DNA from: Dokdonella_A sp039926025
GTDB taxonomy: Bacteria; Pseudomonadota; Gammaproteobacteria; Xanthomonadales; Rhodanobacteraceae
DNA length: 25,585 nt
Direction: 5' to 3'
Assembly (NCBI GenBank): GCA_039926025.1
Contig: JBDSXV010000001.1
Coordinates: forward strand, 1-25,585
Of this stretch, positions 1 to 6,925 are shown piece after piece (the stretch's first letter is position 1; each line of letters starts with the position of its first letter). The notes beneath the pieces are model-generated. The model ran no database searches. It saw only the letters and a list, made by a program, of their open reading frames with translations, and was not told the origin of the DNA. The position numbers and the translations under genes were made by a program.

Positions 1-540
1 ACGAACCTCAAGTTCGTCATGTCCGGTGGTACCGGCGACGCTGACATGTACGTCAAGTTCGGCTCCGCGCCGACCACGTCGAGCTACGACTGCCGTCCAT
101 ACGTCTCGGGCAATGCCGAAAGCTGCCCAATCACGACCGCTCAGGCGGGCACCTACTACGTGATGATCAACGCGTACTCAACGTTCTCCGGCGTCAGCCT
201 CACCGGCAGCTACTCGACGGGCGGTGGCGGCAACGTGCTGGCGAACAATGTGGCGGCAACGGGCCTCGCAGCCACGACCGGAAACTCGGTGAGCTACACG
301 ATGGTGGTTCCGGCGGGCGCGACGAACCTCACGTTCGCCTTGTCCGGCGGTACCGGTGATGCGGACATGTACGTGAAGTTCGGTTCCGCGCCCGGCACAA
401 CCGCGGGTAGCTACGACTGCCGTCCGTATGTTGCGGGCAATACAGAGAACTGCCCGATGAGCCCGGTCCAGGCTGGCACTTACTACATCAATGTCCGTGC
501 TTACTCGAGCTACACCGGTGTTTCGCTGAAGGGTAGCTTC
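1..540 (+). repeat. Tandem duplicated PPC-domain coding unit
   Basis: Two units starting with the same nine bases (ACGAACCTC at 1 and at 322) run to about 213 and 540. They align almost without gaps; the second has a short insertion after the GSAP segment. Differences are mostly at third codon positions in the core and more numerous in the outer strands. Confidence 0.75.
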
Positions 541-549
541 ACTCCGTAA
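1..549 (+). CDS. Secreted protein C-terminus with two PPC domains (5' end outside window)
   Basis: The reading frame is open from base 1, so the gene starts upstream and only the last 182 residues are seen. They hold two PPC (bacterial pre-peptidase C-terminal) beta-sandwich domains. Each carries a GGTGDADMYVKFGSAP core, a YDCRPY...C cysteine pair and an AGTYY...AYS strand. The linker between them is rich in Gly, Ala and Asn. PPC domains usually sit at the C-terminus of exported subtilisin-like (S8), M4 or M28 proteases and are commonly removed after secretion. The missing N-terminal part is therefore probably a protease, but no catalytic residue is visible. The two copies are also close at DNA level, which points to a fairly recent tandem duplication. 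A strong terminator follows the stop. The PPC call is firm; the protease call is inference. Confidence 0.85.
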   Translation, partial: TNLKFVMSGGTGDADMYVKFGSAPTTSSYDCRPYVSGNAESCPITTAQAGTYYVMINAYSTFSGVSLTGSYSTGGGGNVLANNVAATGLAATTGNSVSYTMVVPAGATNLTFALSGGTGDADMYVKFGSAPGTTAGSYDCRPYVAGNTENCPMSPVQAGTYYINVRAYSSYTGVSLKGSFTP

Positions 550-567
550 GCGATCTGGAGAAAATCC

Positions 568-585
568 CGCGCCATGGATGGCGCG
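568..585. other. Hairpin 5' of the terminator, in the 3' UTR
   Basis: CGCGCCAT and ATGGCGCG form a perfect 8-bp stem with a 2-base loop just upstream of the main terminator. It has no T-tract on the plus strand. It may stabilise the transcript end or act on minus-strand transcripts leaving the lipoprotein gene. Confidence 0.4.
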
Positions 586-590
586 AATGC

Positions 591-622
591 GGCGACCGGT
601 TTCGACCGGTCGCCGTTTTTTT
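591..622 (+). terminator. Strong intrinsic terminator after the PPC protein
   Basis: GGCGACCGGT pairs perfectly with ACCGGTCGCC (10 bp, TTCG loop) and is followed, after one G, by seven T residues at 616-622. It lies 41 bases after the stop codon of the PPC gene, in the right orientation. Confidence 0.92.
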
Positions 623-734
623 AGAAGAAGGTGGGCGAAGAGCGTGGCGCCCGACAAGCCGTTGCCATCAGGTGCGCGCTGCATTCCAGGAAGTTGAAAG
701 CAAATCAGCTACGCGATTGGAAATCCTGCGCGAA

Positions 735-1190
735 TCATTTCGACGAGGCTGCAGGTGCGGCGGCTGGGGCGTCTTCGAAATAGCTGCGCGCGCGTGCAAT
801 CTCTTCCGGCTTCGGGTGGTATTCGTTCCAGGCGTCATGCTCGGACGCGCGGTAGCGGATCAGACTCTTCTCGACATCGATTTCGTAGAACGGGAACACT
901 GCGCGGAGGTTGAAGAAGGCGCCCGGCGCAAACAGGAGGATGTCCGCTGCGAGGTGGCCACCCTTGAAGCTAAGCGGGAGAATTCCATAGAACGGGTCAA
1001 AGCCTTCCTCGCTCGCCTTGAATTCATAGTTGCCAAAACTCGTACCGCGCATGTTTTCGTGTGCCGGAAGGGTCAGATGCCGATCCTTGACCAGCAGTTG
1101 CGTTCCCGCGTGCGGTGCGCTGAGCGTCGTCATCGACGAGCATGCCGAAAGCAGTGTCGCGGCAAGCGCCACCGTCATTCCCGATTTCAT
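735..1190 (-). CDS. Small predicted lipoprotein of unknown function
   Basis: This 151-residue protein begins with a lipoprotein signal: a short basic N-terminus, a hydrophobic stretch and the lipobox LLSAC, with Cys at residue 17, so a lipid-anchored envelope location is predicted. The mature part contains a run of aromatic and Gly residues (FGNYEFKASEEGFDPFYG) and an Ala/Pro-rich tail, and matches no family that I recognise. The start is supported by GGAGAAGG just upstream on the minus strand. It converges with the PPC gene, and the next minus-strand gene upstream is 75 bases away. It could share a transcript with the asparaginase-like gene, but no partner or function can be inferred. Confidence 0.75.
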   Translation of the reverse strand: MKSGMTVALAATLLSACSSMTTLSAPHAGTQLLVKDRHLTLPAHENMRGTSFGNYEFKASEEGFDPFYGILPLSFKGGHLAADILLFAPGAFFNLRAVFPFYEIDVEKSLIRYRASEHDAWNEYHPKPEEIARARSYFEDAPAAAPAASSK

Positions 1191-1265
1191 TTCCTTCTCC
1201 TGTTGGCGACGATCGCCAGCGCAAGAAAGTATCCGATTTCTGCCGTCCTGTGCACGCCGTGGCGC

Positions 1266-1757
1266 TCAGATTGCGGCGGCCTCGAATCGATTCGCGTCGC
1301 GGTTCTTGCGCACGCGTGATGGATCCCAGATGCGGCCGTTCATGGCGATGTAGACGCCGTCGGGCAGGGTCTGCACCGCGCCGACGGCACAGCCGATGTT
1401 GAACACCGCGTCGGAGCCCTTGAACAGGGCGGGATTGAGCGCGCCCGTCAGCACCACGACCTTGCCCGCAAGACTGGCCAACGCATGCGCGCTCTCGACC
1501 ATCGTGTCGGTGCCGTGCGTGACCAGCACGTGCCGGTGCGGTTGCTGTTCGATGGCGCTGCGTATCGATTGCCGGTCATGGTCGTCCATGTGCAGGCTGT
1601 CCTTGCGCAGCACCGGCACCACGTCGAACGTGAAGGCAACGCCAAGCGCTTGCAGAATGTCACCGATCTGGGGCTCGCCGATCTGGAAGGTGGACTTGTC
1701 GTCGAAATAGATCTTGTCGATCGTGCCGCCGGTGGTGACGATGACGAGGTGCTGCAT
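1266..1757 (-). CDS. Stand-alone asparaginase N-terminal domain protein
   Basis: The 163 residues match the N-terminal domain of type I/II L-asparaginases (COG0252). TTGGTID at residues 8-14 holds the nucleophile position Thr12. VTHGTDTM at 79-86 holds the Thr83-Asp84 pair. VVLTGALNP follows at 101-109, and a Lys in VRKNRD (about 151) is where the third catalytic Lys would fall. The protein stops there, so the C-terminal domain of a normal asparaginase of about 330 residues is absent, with no frameshifted remnant seen downstream. I start it at the Met of MQHLVIV because the family begins there; the frame stays open further upstream without homology. Reaction, if active, would be Asn to Asp plus ammonia. 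Activity is uncertain because family enzymes use residues from a neighbouring subunit's C-terminal domain. Confidence 0.85.
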   Translation of the reverse strand: MQHLVIVTTGGTIDKIYFDDKSTFQIGEPQIGDILQALGVAFTFDVVPVLRKDSLHMDDHDRQSIRSAIEQQPHRHVLVTHGTDTMVESAHALASLAGKVVVLTGALNPALFKGSDAVFNIGCAVGAVQTLPDGVYIAMNGRIWDPSRVRKNRDANRFEAAAI

Positions 1758-1928
1758 GGCGATTCCCGTGGCGTTCGCGGCGCGGCCGCAATAAGGATCG
1801 CGATTGTCGACGAGAGACGCCGCAGCGTCCATCGGGATGATTCCAGACGTGAGAAGTCGTAGCGAGCACAACCCCACAACCATTGTCGTCCAGCCCTCCC
1901 AGTGCAGGGCGGGCTGCGCGGCCCGAAT

Positions 1929-2513
1929 TTATGCAGCAAGCCGCTCGCTTGCGTGAATCGCCGCATGCGCCGAAGCGATCGCCTGCGCTTTCTGCTCGAC
2001 GCCCACGGCCACGCCTTCGGCCCGCACGATCTCGATGTCGGTCACGCCGAGGAAGCCGAACAGCTGGCGCAGGTACGCTTCCTGAAAATCCATCGCTGCT
2101 GAAGGCGTATCCGCGCCGTAGTAACCGCCACGCGACGACGCGAGGATCACGCGCTTGGCGCCTGCGAGTCCTTGCGGGCCATTCGCGCCGTAGCGGAAGG
2201 TCTTGCCGGCAACGGCCACGCGATCGATCCATGCCTTCAGCGTGCTCGGGATCGAGAAGTTGTACATCGGCGCACCGATCACGATCACGTCGGCGTCGAG
2301 AAATTCCTCGAGCACTTCCGCGCCGAGCCGGACGGCCGGATCGCTGGCATCGGCGACCGGCGTCCAGTGCGCCAGTGGCTGGGCGGCGACATCGCGGTAG
2401 GTGACGTGCGTGCCAGGGTGCCTACGCTTCCATGCATCGACAATAGCGCCGCTGAGTTCGCGCGAAACCGAATAGGCGCCCAATGCGCTGGAATCGACAT
2501 GCAACAGGTTCAT
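1929..2513 (-). CDS. azoR: FMN-dependent NADH-azoreductase / quinone reductase (AzoR family)
   Basis: This 194-residue flavodoxin-fold enzyme has the AzoR signatures: the N-terminal FMN phosphate loop (MNLLHVDSSALG, 1-12, with S15-x-S-R18 after it), APMYNFSIPSTLKAWID at 81-97 and SSRGGYYG at 126-133. Family length is about 200. It reduces azo bonds and quinones in the cytoplasm by two-electron transfer from NAD(P)H and probably protects against quinone or thiol stress. The start at 2513 is chosen because MNLLHVDSS is the normal family N-terminus and GAGGAAC lies just upstream; the frame stays open for 61 more codons without homology. It is divergent from a LysR gene 114 bases away, the usual layout for a regulator and its target. 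Confidence 0.93.
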   Translation of the reverse strand: MNLLHVDSSALGAYSVSRELSGAIVDAWKRRHPGTHVTYRDVAAQPLAHWTPVADASDPAVRLGAEVLEEFLDADVIVIGAPMYNFSIPSTLKAWIDRVAVAGKTFRYGANGPQGLAGAKRVILASSRGGYYGADTPSAAMDFQEAYLRQLFGFLGVTDIEIVRAEGVAVGVEQKAQAIASAHAAIHASERLAA

Positions 2514-2559
2514 GGGTTGTTCCTCGACACGGGCGAAGGCCCGCTTGACGGAAAGCACC

Positions 2560-2575
2560 ATAGTCCGTGGACAAT
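2560..2575. promoter_or_regulatory. Candidate LysR operator between azoR and the LysR gene
   Basis: ATAGTCC-GT-GGACAAT is an inverted repeat of two 7-base arms with one mismatch. It contains the LysR-type T-N11-A pattern (T2561, A2573). It lies 47 bases upstream of the azoR start and 53 bases upstream of the chosen LysR start, so one bound regulator could act on both. A TTGACG hexamer at 2545-2550 is a possible -35 element for the LysR gene. Confidence 0.5.
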
Positions 2576-2627
2576 CGACTGATAAGTCGGCAAGAATGCG
2601 ATGGTTCGTTCGCAATGGAGAACAATG

Positions 2628-3602
2628 ATGTCGGCTATCGAAGGCGCCCTGCACGACCTCAACGACCTGCGCTTCTTCGCGGCGGTGGTCGAGCATCGCG
2701 GATTCTCCGCGGCCGGGCGCGCGCTGGGCACACCCAAATCACGCCTCAGCAAGCGCGTCTCCCAGCTTGAGGAGCGCCTCGGCGTGCGCCTGCTGCAGCG
2801 GACCACGCGAAGTTTCGCGGTGACTGAAATAGGCGAGCGGTTCTACGCGCACTGCCGCGCTGCGCTGGAAGAGGCCCAAGCGGCTCAGGACGTCGTCGAT
2901 GAGCTGCGCGCCGAGCCGCGCGGAATTGTGCGCGTCAGCTGTCCGGTGTCGCTCGCACAAACCATCGTTGCGCACGTGCTGCCGGACTTCCTGATCCAGT
3001 ATCCGAAGGTGCACGTGCGCCTGCTCGCGAGCAACCGGCGCGTCGACGTGATCAACGAGGGATTCGATCTCGCCATCCGCGTGCGCGACAAGCTCGACAC
3101 CGATGCTTCACTGGTGTTGCGTACGTTCGGCCAGTCACGCGTGCTGCTGGTGGCAAGCCCGGCATTCCTTGATGCGCAGGGCAGGCCGCAGAATCCGGAC
3201 GAACTGGAACGGCTGCCATTGCTGTCGATGCTCGAACACGAAGGCGCGCAGATTCTCGAACTGACCGATGCACAAGGGCAAAAGACGAACGTTGAAATGC
3301 AGGCGCGCGTCGCTTGCGGCGAATTCGCGGTGCTGCTGGAAGCGGCGAAACGCGATGTCGGCATCGCAATGCTGCCCGAGTTCGTCTGTGCGCCCGCGAT
3401 CACGCGCGGAGAGCTCGAAGTCGCCTTGCCGGCCTGGAGCATGCCGCAAGGCACGATGCATTTCGTCTACCCGAGCCGACGCGGCCAGTTGCCTGGCGTT
3501 CGTTCTTTTGTGGAATTCCTCGTCGAGCGTCTGCCCGGTGCTGTGCAGCTCAAGCACGAACAATGCAATCGGCGTACGCCCGCTGAGAGCTCGGCTCGTT
3601 AG
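2628..3602 (+). CDS. LysR-family transcriptional regulator
   Basis: The 324-residue protein has a typical LysR layout. A winged helix-turn-helix spans about residues 11-70 (DLRFFAAVVEHRGFSAAGR, then SRLSKRVSQLEERLGVRLL and TTRSFAVTEIGERF), followed by a linker helix and a periplasmic-binding-protein-like effector domain starting near VRVSCPVSLAQ. Family length is about 300. The effector is unknown; quinones or electrophiles are plausible from the azoR neighbour. I chose ATG 2628, since GGAG at 2617-2620 is spaced 7 bases from it. ATG 2625 directly before it and ATG 2601 are alternatives. It probably controls azoR and itself through the palindrome in the divergent spacer. Its 3' end converges with the DUF2069 gene. 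Confidence 0.92.
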   Translation: MSAIEGALHDLNDLRFFAAVVEHRGFSAAGRALGTPKSRLSKRVSQLEERLGVRLLQRTTRSFAVTEIGERFYAHCRAALEEAQAAQDVVDELRAEPRGIVRVSCPVSLAQTIVAHVLPDFLIQYPKVHVRLLASNRRVDVINEGFDLAIRVRDKLDTDASLVLRTFGQSRVLLVASPAFLDAQGRPQNPDELERLPLLSMLEHEGAQILELTDAQGQKTNVEMQARVACGEFAVLLEAAKRDVGIAMLPEFVCAPAITRGELEVALPAWSMPQGTMHFVYPSRRGQLPGVRSFVEFLVERLPGAVQLKHEQCNRRTPAESSAR

Positions 3603-3663
3603 AAAACCAACGTCACCGGACACCGTTGGCGGGTGCGGTCCTGATCAGCGACTACCTGATCGA

Positions 3664-4014
3664 TTAGCCTGCCGCTGCGCGCCGGCGCTTGTCGCTGCGC
3701 GCATCCTGGCCGAGTGCGCCGATCAGCACGACGCCCAGCAGCGCTTCGAGCAGTGCGGGCATGCGCGCAGCGGGAATCACCCACGCGGCGACGATGCCGT
3801 GACAGAAATAGAACAGCGCAACGATGCCGACCCAGAGCAGGGCGCGGCGTGCGCTGGTTCGCAACGCGAACAACGGCAGCAGCAGGGGTGGCAGGGTCAA
3901 GGCGAGTGCGAACATTGGAATGCCTTTCGTGGGCGGTGCAAGCCAGAGGTACCACGCCGGTTGCAGCAGTACGAGCAAGGCCCACGCGAGCAAGCCGACC
4001 GGCAAGGCCTTCAT
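3664..4014 (-). CDS. DUF2069 family membrane protein
   Basis: This 116-residue protein has four hydrophobic segments: about 5-26, 34-51, 58-80 and 88-102. The N-terminal part contains LLQPAWYLWLAPP, and the short C-terminus is basic. This matches the DUF2069 family of small inner-membrane proteins, whose function is not known. The ATG lies inside the last codons of wrbA (ATGA overlap of 4 bases, 4011-4014), so the two are translationally coupled. DUF2069 genes are commonly found next to wrbA in Lysobacterales (general knowledge), which supports the call. An accessory role to WrbA at the membrane is only inferred. Confidence 0.85.
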   Translation of the reverse strand: MKALPVGLLAWALLVLLQPAWYLWLAPPTKGIPMFALALTLPPLLLPLFALRTSARRALLWVGIVALFYFCHGIVAAWVIPAARMPALLEALLGVVLIGALGQDARSDKRRRAAAG

Positions 4015-4610
4015 GCGTGCGTCTCCAGCCGCGAGGCAATGTCGGCAACGCGGCGTCCGAGCGCGCGCGCGAGGCTGCGCTCGTCCTCGCTGATCGGATT
4101 CGCGCCGCTGACGCCGGCGACGTGGCTCGCTCCATACGGCGAGCCGCCGCCGAGCGTGCGGTTCACCGCGGCTTCCGTGTAGGGCAGCCCTACGATCAGC
4201 ATGCCGTGATGCAGCAGTGGCAGCATCATCGATGCCAGCGTTGTTTCCTGTCCGCCGTGCATCGTGCTGCTCGACGTAAAGACGCCTGCGGGTTTGCCGA
4301 CCAGCGTACCCGATGCCCACTCCGCCGCGGTCGAGTCGATGAAGTACTTCAGCGGCGCCGCCATGTTGCCGAAGCGGGTCGGGCTGCCGAGCACGAGGCC
4401 CGCGCATTCGCGCAGATCCTCGCGCGAAGCGTACGGCGCACCTTCGTCGGGCTCCGGCGGTGCGGTCGCCTCCGTTATGGGCGCCACCGGCGGCACGCTG
4501 CGCAAGCGCGCGCGCATGCCGTCGATCTCCTCGACGCCGCGCGCAACCAGGCGCGCAAGCTGGGCGATCTTGCCGGTGCGGCTGTAGTAGAGGATCAGGA
4601 TTTCGCTCAT
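4011..4610 (-). CDS. wrbA: NAD(P)H:quinone oxidoreductase, WrbA family
   Basis: The 199-residue flavodoxin-like protein starts with ILILYYSRTGK, the FMN phosphate loop at about residues 10-14. It carries LGSPTRFGNMAAPLKYFID, the WrbA signature around the FMN, and a C-terminal segment with GGGSPYGASHVAG, also typical for WrbA. Length equals the family norm of about 200. WrbA forms FMN-binding tetramers in the cytoplasm and reduces quinones by two electrons, limiting redox cycling. The start is the family N-terminus; the Shine-Dalgarno match is weak. It is the first gene of a two-gene unit with DUF2069 and is divergent from yihY, with 117 bases between them. A second FMN quinone/azo reductase (azoR) lies 1.5 kb away. 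Confidence 0.95.
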   Translation of the reverse strand: MSEILILYYSRTGKIAQLARLVARGVEEIDGMRARLRSVPPVAPITEATAPPEPDEGAPYASREDLRECAGLVLGSPTRFGNMAAPLKYFIDSTAAEWASGTLVGKPAGVFTSSSTMHGGQETTLASMMLPLLHHGMLIVGLPYTEAAVNRTLGGGSPYGASHVAGVSGANPISEDERSLARALGRRVADIASRLETHA

Positions 4611-4727
4611 GCCTATTGGTTGCCGTAGGTGCTTTCAGGTCCCGCCTCTTCCACGGAGGTTGGGGATGGATGGTGTCTGCGCGACATCTACTTGGTCTCG
4701 CCGCACGCACTGCGTTAGGCTCGCCCC

Positions 4728-6044
4728 ATGCTGCTGCGCCTCGCCAAGTTTGCCAGATCACGCTACGACCGCGAGCGGATTGCGGCATTTCTCGACTTCA
4801 CCTGGCATCGGTTCCTCGAAGATCGCTGCATGCAGACCGCCGGTGCGCTCTCGTTCACGACGGTCTTTGCGCTGGTTCCATTGACGGCGGCGATACTCGG
4901 CATCCTTGCGGCGTTTCCGGGATTTGCCGGCTGGCGCGACCAGATCACTTTATGGGTGTTCGACAACTTCGTGCCCGCTGCTGGCAGCACGGTGCAGGGC
5001 TACATCACGCAATTCGCCGACAACGCGAGCAAGGCGACAGCGGTTGGCGCCCTGGTGCTGCTGTTCAGTGCGGTCTCGCTGATGATGAGCATCGAGGATG
5101 CGTTCAACCGCATCTGGCGTGTGCAGGTCGCACGCCGCGCCGCCGCGCGCTTCGTGATCTACTGGACGGCGCTGACGCTTGGCCCGTTGCTTCTTGTCGC
5201 CGCACTTGCGATCAGTTCGTATGCGCTCGCGCTGCCGTTCATCGACGCGGCCGACGCACAATTTTCGGTCAAGGTGCGCGTGCTCGCCGTACTGCCGTTT
5301 CTCATCGTCTGGAGCGGCATGCTCGCGGCCTACGCGGTGATTCCCAATCGCTCCGTGCGCATGCGTCACGCGTTGATCGGCGCATCCATCGCAGCGATTC
5401 TGTTCGAAGCGGCGAAGCGCGGCTTTGCCCTGTACGCAATCAACTACGCGAGCTACCAGGCGGTGTACGGTGCGCTGGCGATGGTGCCGATCTTCATCTT
5501 CTGGATTTATCTTTCGTGGACGATCGTGCTGTTCGGCGCCTCAATCACCGCCTCGTTGAGTGCATTCGACTACCGACCGGCCGCGATGCGCCTGCCGCGT
5601 GGACAGGAATTTGCCGGTCTGCTGCGCGTACTCGCGCGCTTCGCCGATGCGCAGCGCGAAGGGCGCGGGCTGCACAGCGCCGCGCTGTGCGCAGCGGAGC
5701 CCTTCCTTACCGATGACCTCCTGCAGCGCTACCTTGGAGACCTCCATCGCGTCGGCCTGATCCAGCGCGGCGAGCTCGGCGAATGGATGGTCGTGCGCAA
5801 CCTTGCGAGCATCGATCTGCTCGAAATCTACGAGCAAGGCGACTATCGACTGCCGCCCGACGTGTACATCTCCGGCGACGATCTGCCACAAGCCGCGGCT
5901 GCATTGCTCGCCAGACTCGGCGATCAGCTATGCACGACGCTCGACGTGTCGTTGGCCACGCTGTTTGCGCCGGATGTACCATCGATGACCTCTGGCGCAA
6001 CGATGGCGCCGACCAACCTTCCCGATCCAACGGAGCACGCATGA
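4728..6044 (+). CDS. YihY/BrkB family inner-membrane protein
   Basis: The 438-residue protein has the YihY/virulence factor BrkB fold (COG1295; once misnamed ribonuclease BN). An N-terminal amphipathic part contains FLEDRCMQTAGALSFTTVFALVPL, the family hallmark. It is followed by about six membrane segments up to FWIYLSWTIVLFGASITAS near residue 280. The remaining 150 or so residues are soluble. They look like a winged-helix-type module (LLRVLARFADAQREGRGLH... LGDLHRVGLIQRGELGEW), an extension typical of proteobacterial members. Molecular function is not established. The gene overlaps the TlpA-like gene by 4 bases (ATGA at 6041), so translation is coupled. No clear Shine-Dalgarno precedes the start. 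Confidence 0.92.
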   Translation: MLLRLAKFARSRYDRERIAAFLDFTWHRFLEDRCMQTAGALSFTTVFALVPLTAAILGILAAFPGFAGWRDQITLWVFDNFVPAAGSTVQGYITQFADNASKATAVGALVLLFSAVSLMMSIEDAFNRIWRVQVARRAAARFVIYWTALTLGPLLLVAALAISSYALALPFIDAADAQFSVKVRVLAVLPFLIVWSGMLAAYAVIPNRSVRMRHALIGASIAAILFEAAKRGFALYAINYASYQAVYGALAMVPIFIFWIYLSWTIVLFGASITASLSAFDYRPAAMRLPRGQEFAGLLRVLARFADAQREGRGLHSAALCAAEPFLTDDLLQRYLGDLHRVGLIQRGELGEWMVVRNLASIDLLEIYEQGDYRLPPDVYISGDDLPQAAAALLARLGDQLCTTLDVSLATLFAPDVPSMTSGATMAPTNLPDPTEHA

Positions 6045-6529
6045 AACGCAATCGCTTCCTTCTGTTCGCGGCGCTGGTCACGGCGCTCGCCTGTGCCGGC
6101 GTCGCCGCGGCAGAAACGGCCAGGCCGCCGGCTCTGAAGATCATCACGCTCGACGGCAAGGCGTTCGATCTTGCCGCGCAGCGCGGCAAGTGGGTGATCG
6201 TCAATTTCTGGGCGACCTGGTGTTCGCCGTGCATCAAGGAGATGCCGGATATTTCGGCCTTCGTCGCCGGCCACAAGGACGTCGTTGCGATCGGCCTCGC
6301 CTTCGAGGACACCGAGAAGGCCGAAGTCGAAGCGTTCGCAAAAGCGCACCCGGTGGCGTACCCGCTCGCGCTTCTCGACATTTACAAGCCGCCACAGGAT
6401 TTCGGTGCTCCGCGCAGCTTGCCGACCACCTACATGATCGCGCCGGACGGCAGCATTGCGAAGACGTTCACGGGTCCGATCACGACGACTGATCTTGAGA
6501 AGGCAATCGCGACCGGCGCGGCGAAGTAG
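6041..6529 (+). CDS. TlpA-like periplasmic thioredoxin family protein
   Basis: This 162-residue protein has a signal peptide (residues 1 to about 24, ending AGVAAAETA) and one thioredoxin fold. The redox motif is WCSPC (Cys61, Cys64) in the segment VNFWATWCSPCIKEMP, and LPTTYMI at 127-133 supplies the cis-proline loop. This is the TlpA/ResA/DsbE class, which usually reduces disulfides in the periplasm, for example in cytochrome c maturation or on oxidised envelope proteins. No cytochrome gene is nearby, so the partner is unknown. The start overlaps the yihY stop and is preceded by GGAG with 6-base spacing. Acylphosphatase follows after 12 bases, so yihY, this gene and acyP are probably one operon. 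Confidence 0.93.
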   Translation: MKRNRFLLFAALVTALACAGVAAAETARPPALKIITLDGKAFDLAAQRGKWVIVNFWATWCSPCIKEMPDISAFVAGHKDVVAIGLAFEDTEKAEVEAFAKAHPVAYPLALLDIYKPPQDFGAPRSLPTTYMIAPDGSIAKTFTGPITTTDLEKAIATGAAK

Positions 6530-6541
6530 GGCGCCCCGGAG

Positions 6542-6808
6542 ATGGCGAGCGCGCGCTTTCTCGTATCAGGTCTCGTGCAAGGTGTTTTTTTTCGCGGCTC
6601 GACCGAGCGCTGTGCGCGCGAACTGGGGTTGACGGGGCATGCAAGAAACCTCGACGACGGACGCGTCGAAGTCGTCGCCAGTGGCACGCCGCAGGCGTTG
6701 GCGCAATTGCAGCTCTGGTTGAAGCAAGGTCCGCCGGCGGCACGCGTCGAAGACGTCGAACGAACGGAGTTGCCGGCGCAGGACCACTTCGACTTCACCA
6801 CGCAATGA
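6542..6808 (+). CDS. acyP: Acylphosphatase
   Basis: At 88 residues this is the standard size for the family. The signature is complete: SGLVQGVFFRGST at 9-21 gives the catalytic Arg18 phosphate cradle, and GHARNLDDGRVEVVASG at 32-48 gives the catalytic Asn36. The enzyme hydrolyses acyl phosphates such as 1,3-bisphosphoglycerate or acetyl phosphate in the cytoplasm. Position 16 is Phe where most members have Gly (VQGVGFR), a modest deviation in the loop. The start is 12 bases after the TlpA-like stop; GGAG lies directly against the ATG, too close to be ideal. A palindromic intergenic repeat follows the gene. Confidence 0.93.
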   Translation: MASARFLVSGLVQGVFFRGSTERCARELGLTGHARNLDDGRVEVVASGTPQALAQLQLWLKQGPPAARVEDVERTELPAQDHFDFTTQ

Positions 6809-6835
6809 ATACCCCCAACAGCCGTGCATCCAAAG

Positions 6836-6871
6836 CCCTCCCCTTCAAGGGGAGGGTTGGGTGGGGATGGT
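6836..6871. repeat. Intergenic palindromic repeat (REP-like) between acyP and the pseudouridine synthase gene
   Basis: CCCTCCCCTT and AAGGGGAGGG (6836-6845, 6847-6856) form a perfect 10-bp inverted repeat around one base. A purine-rich tail GGTTGGGTGGGGATGG follows to about 6871. This combination is familiar as a dispersed intergenic element in many GC-rich proteobacteria. With no T-tract it is not a standard terminator, though the hairpin could stabilise the acyP 3' end. Only one copy is in this window. Confidence 0.6.
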
Positions 6872-6925
6872 GATTGCGATGAAACCAGGCGTCGCAACTG
6901 AAGCACACCCCAAAGGCTCCTCCCA

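Noticed and set aside
4460..5716. 418-codon plus-strand frame spanning wrbA and yihY
   Set aside because: It overlaps two well-recognised genes and its Arg/Cys/His-rich translation has no family resemblance.
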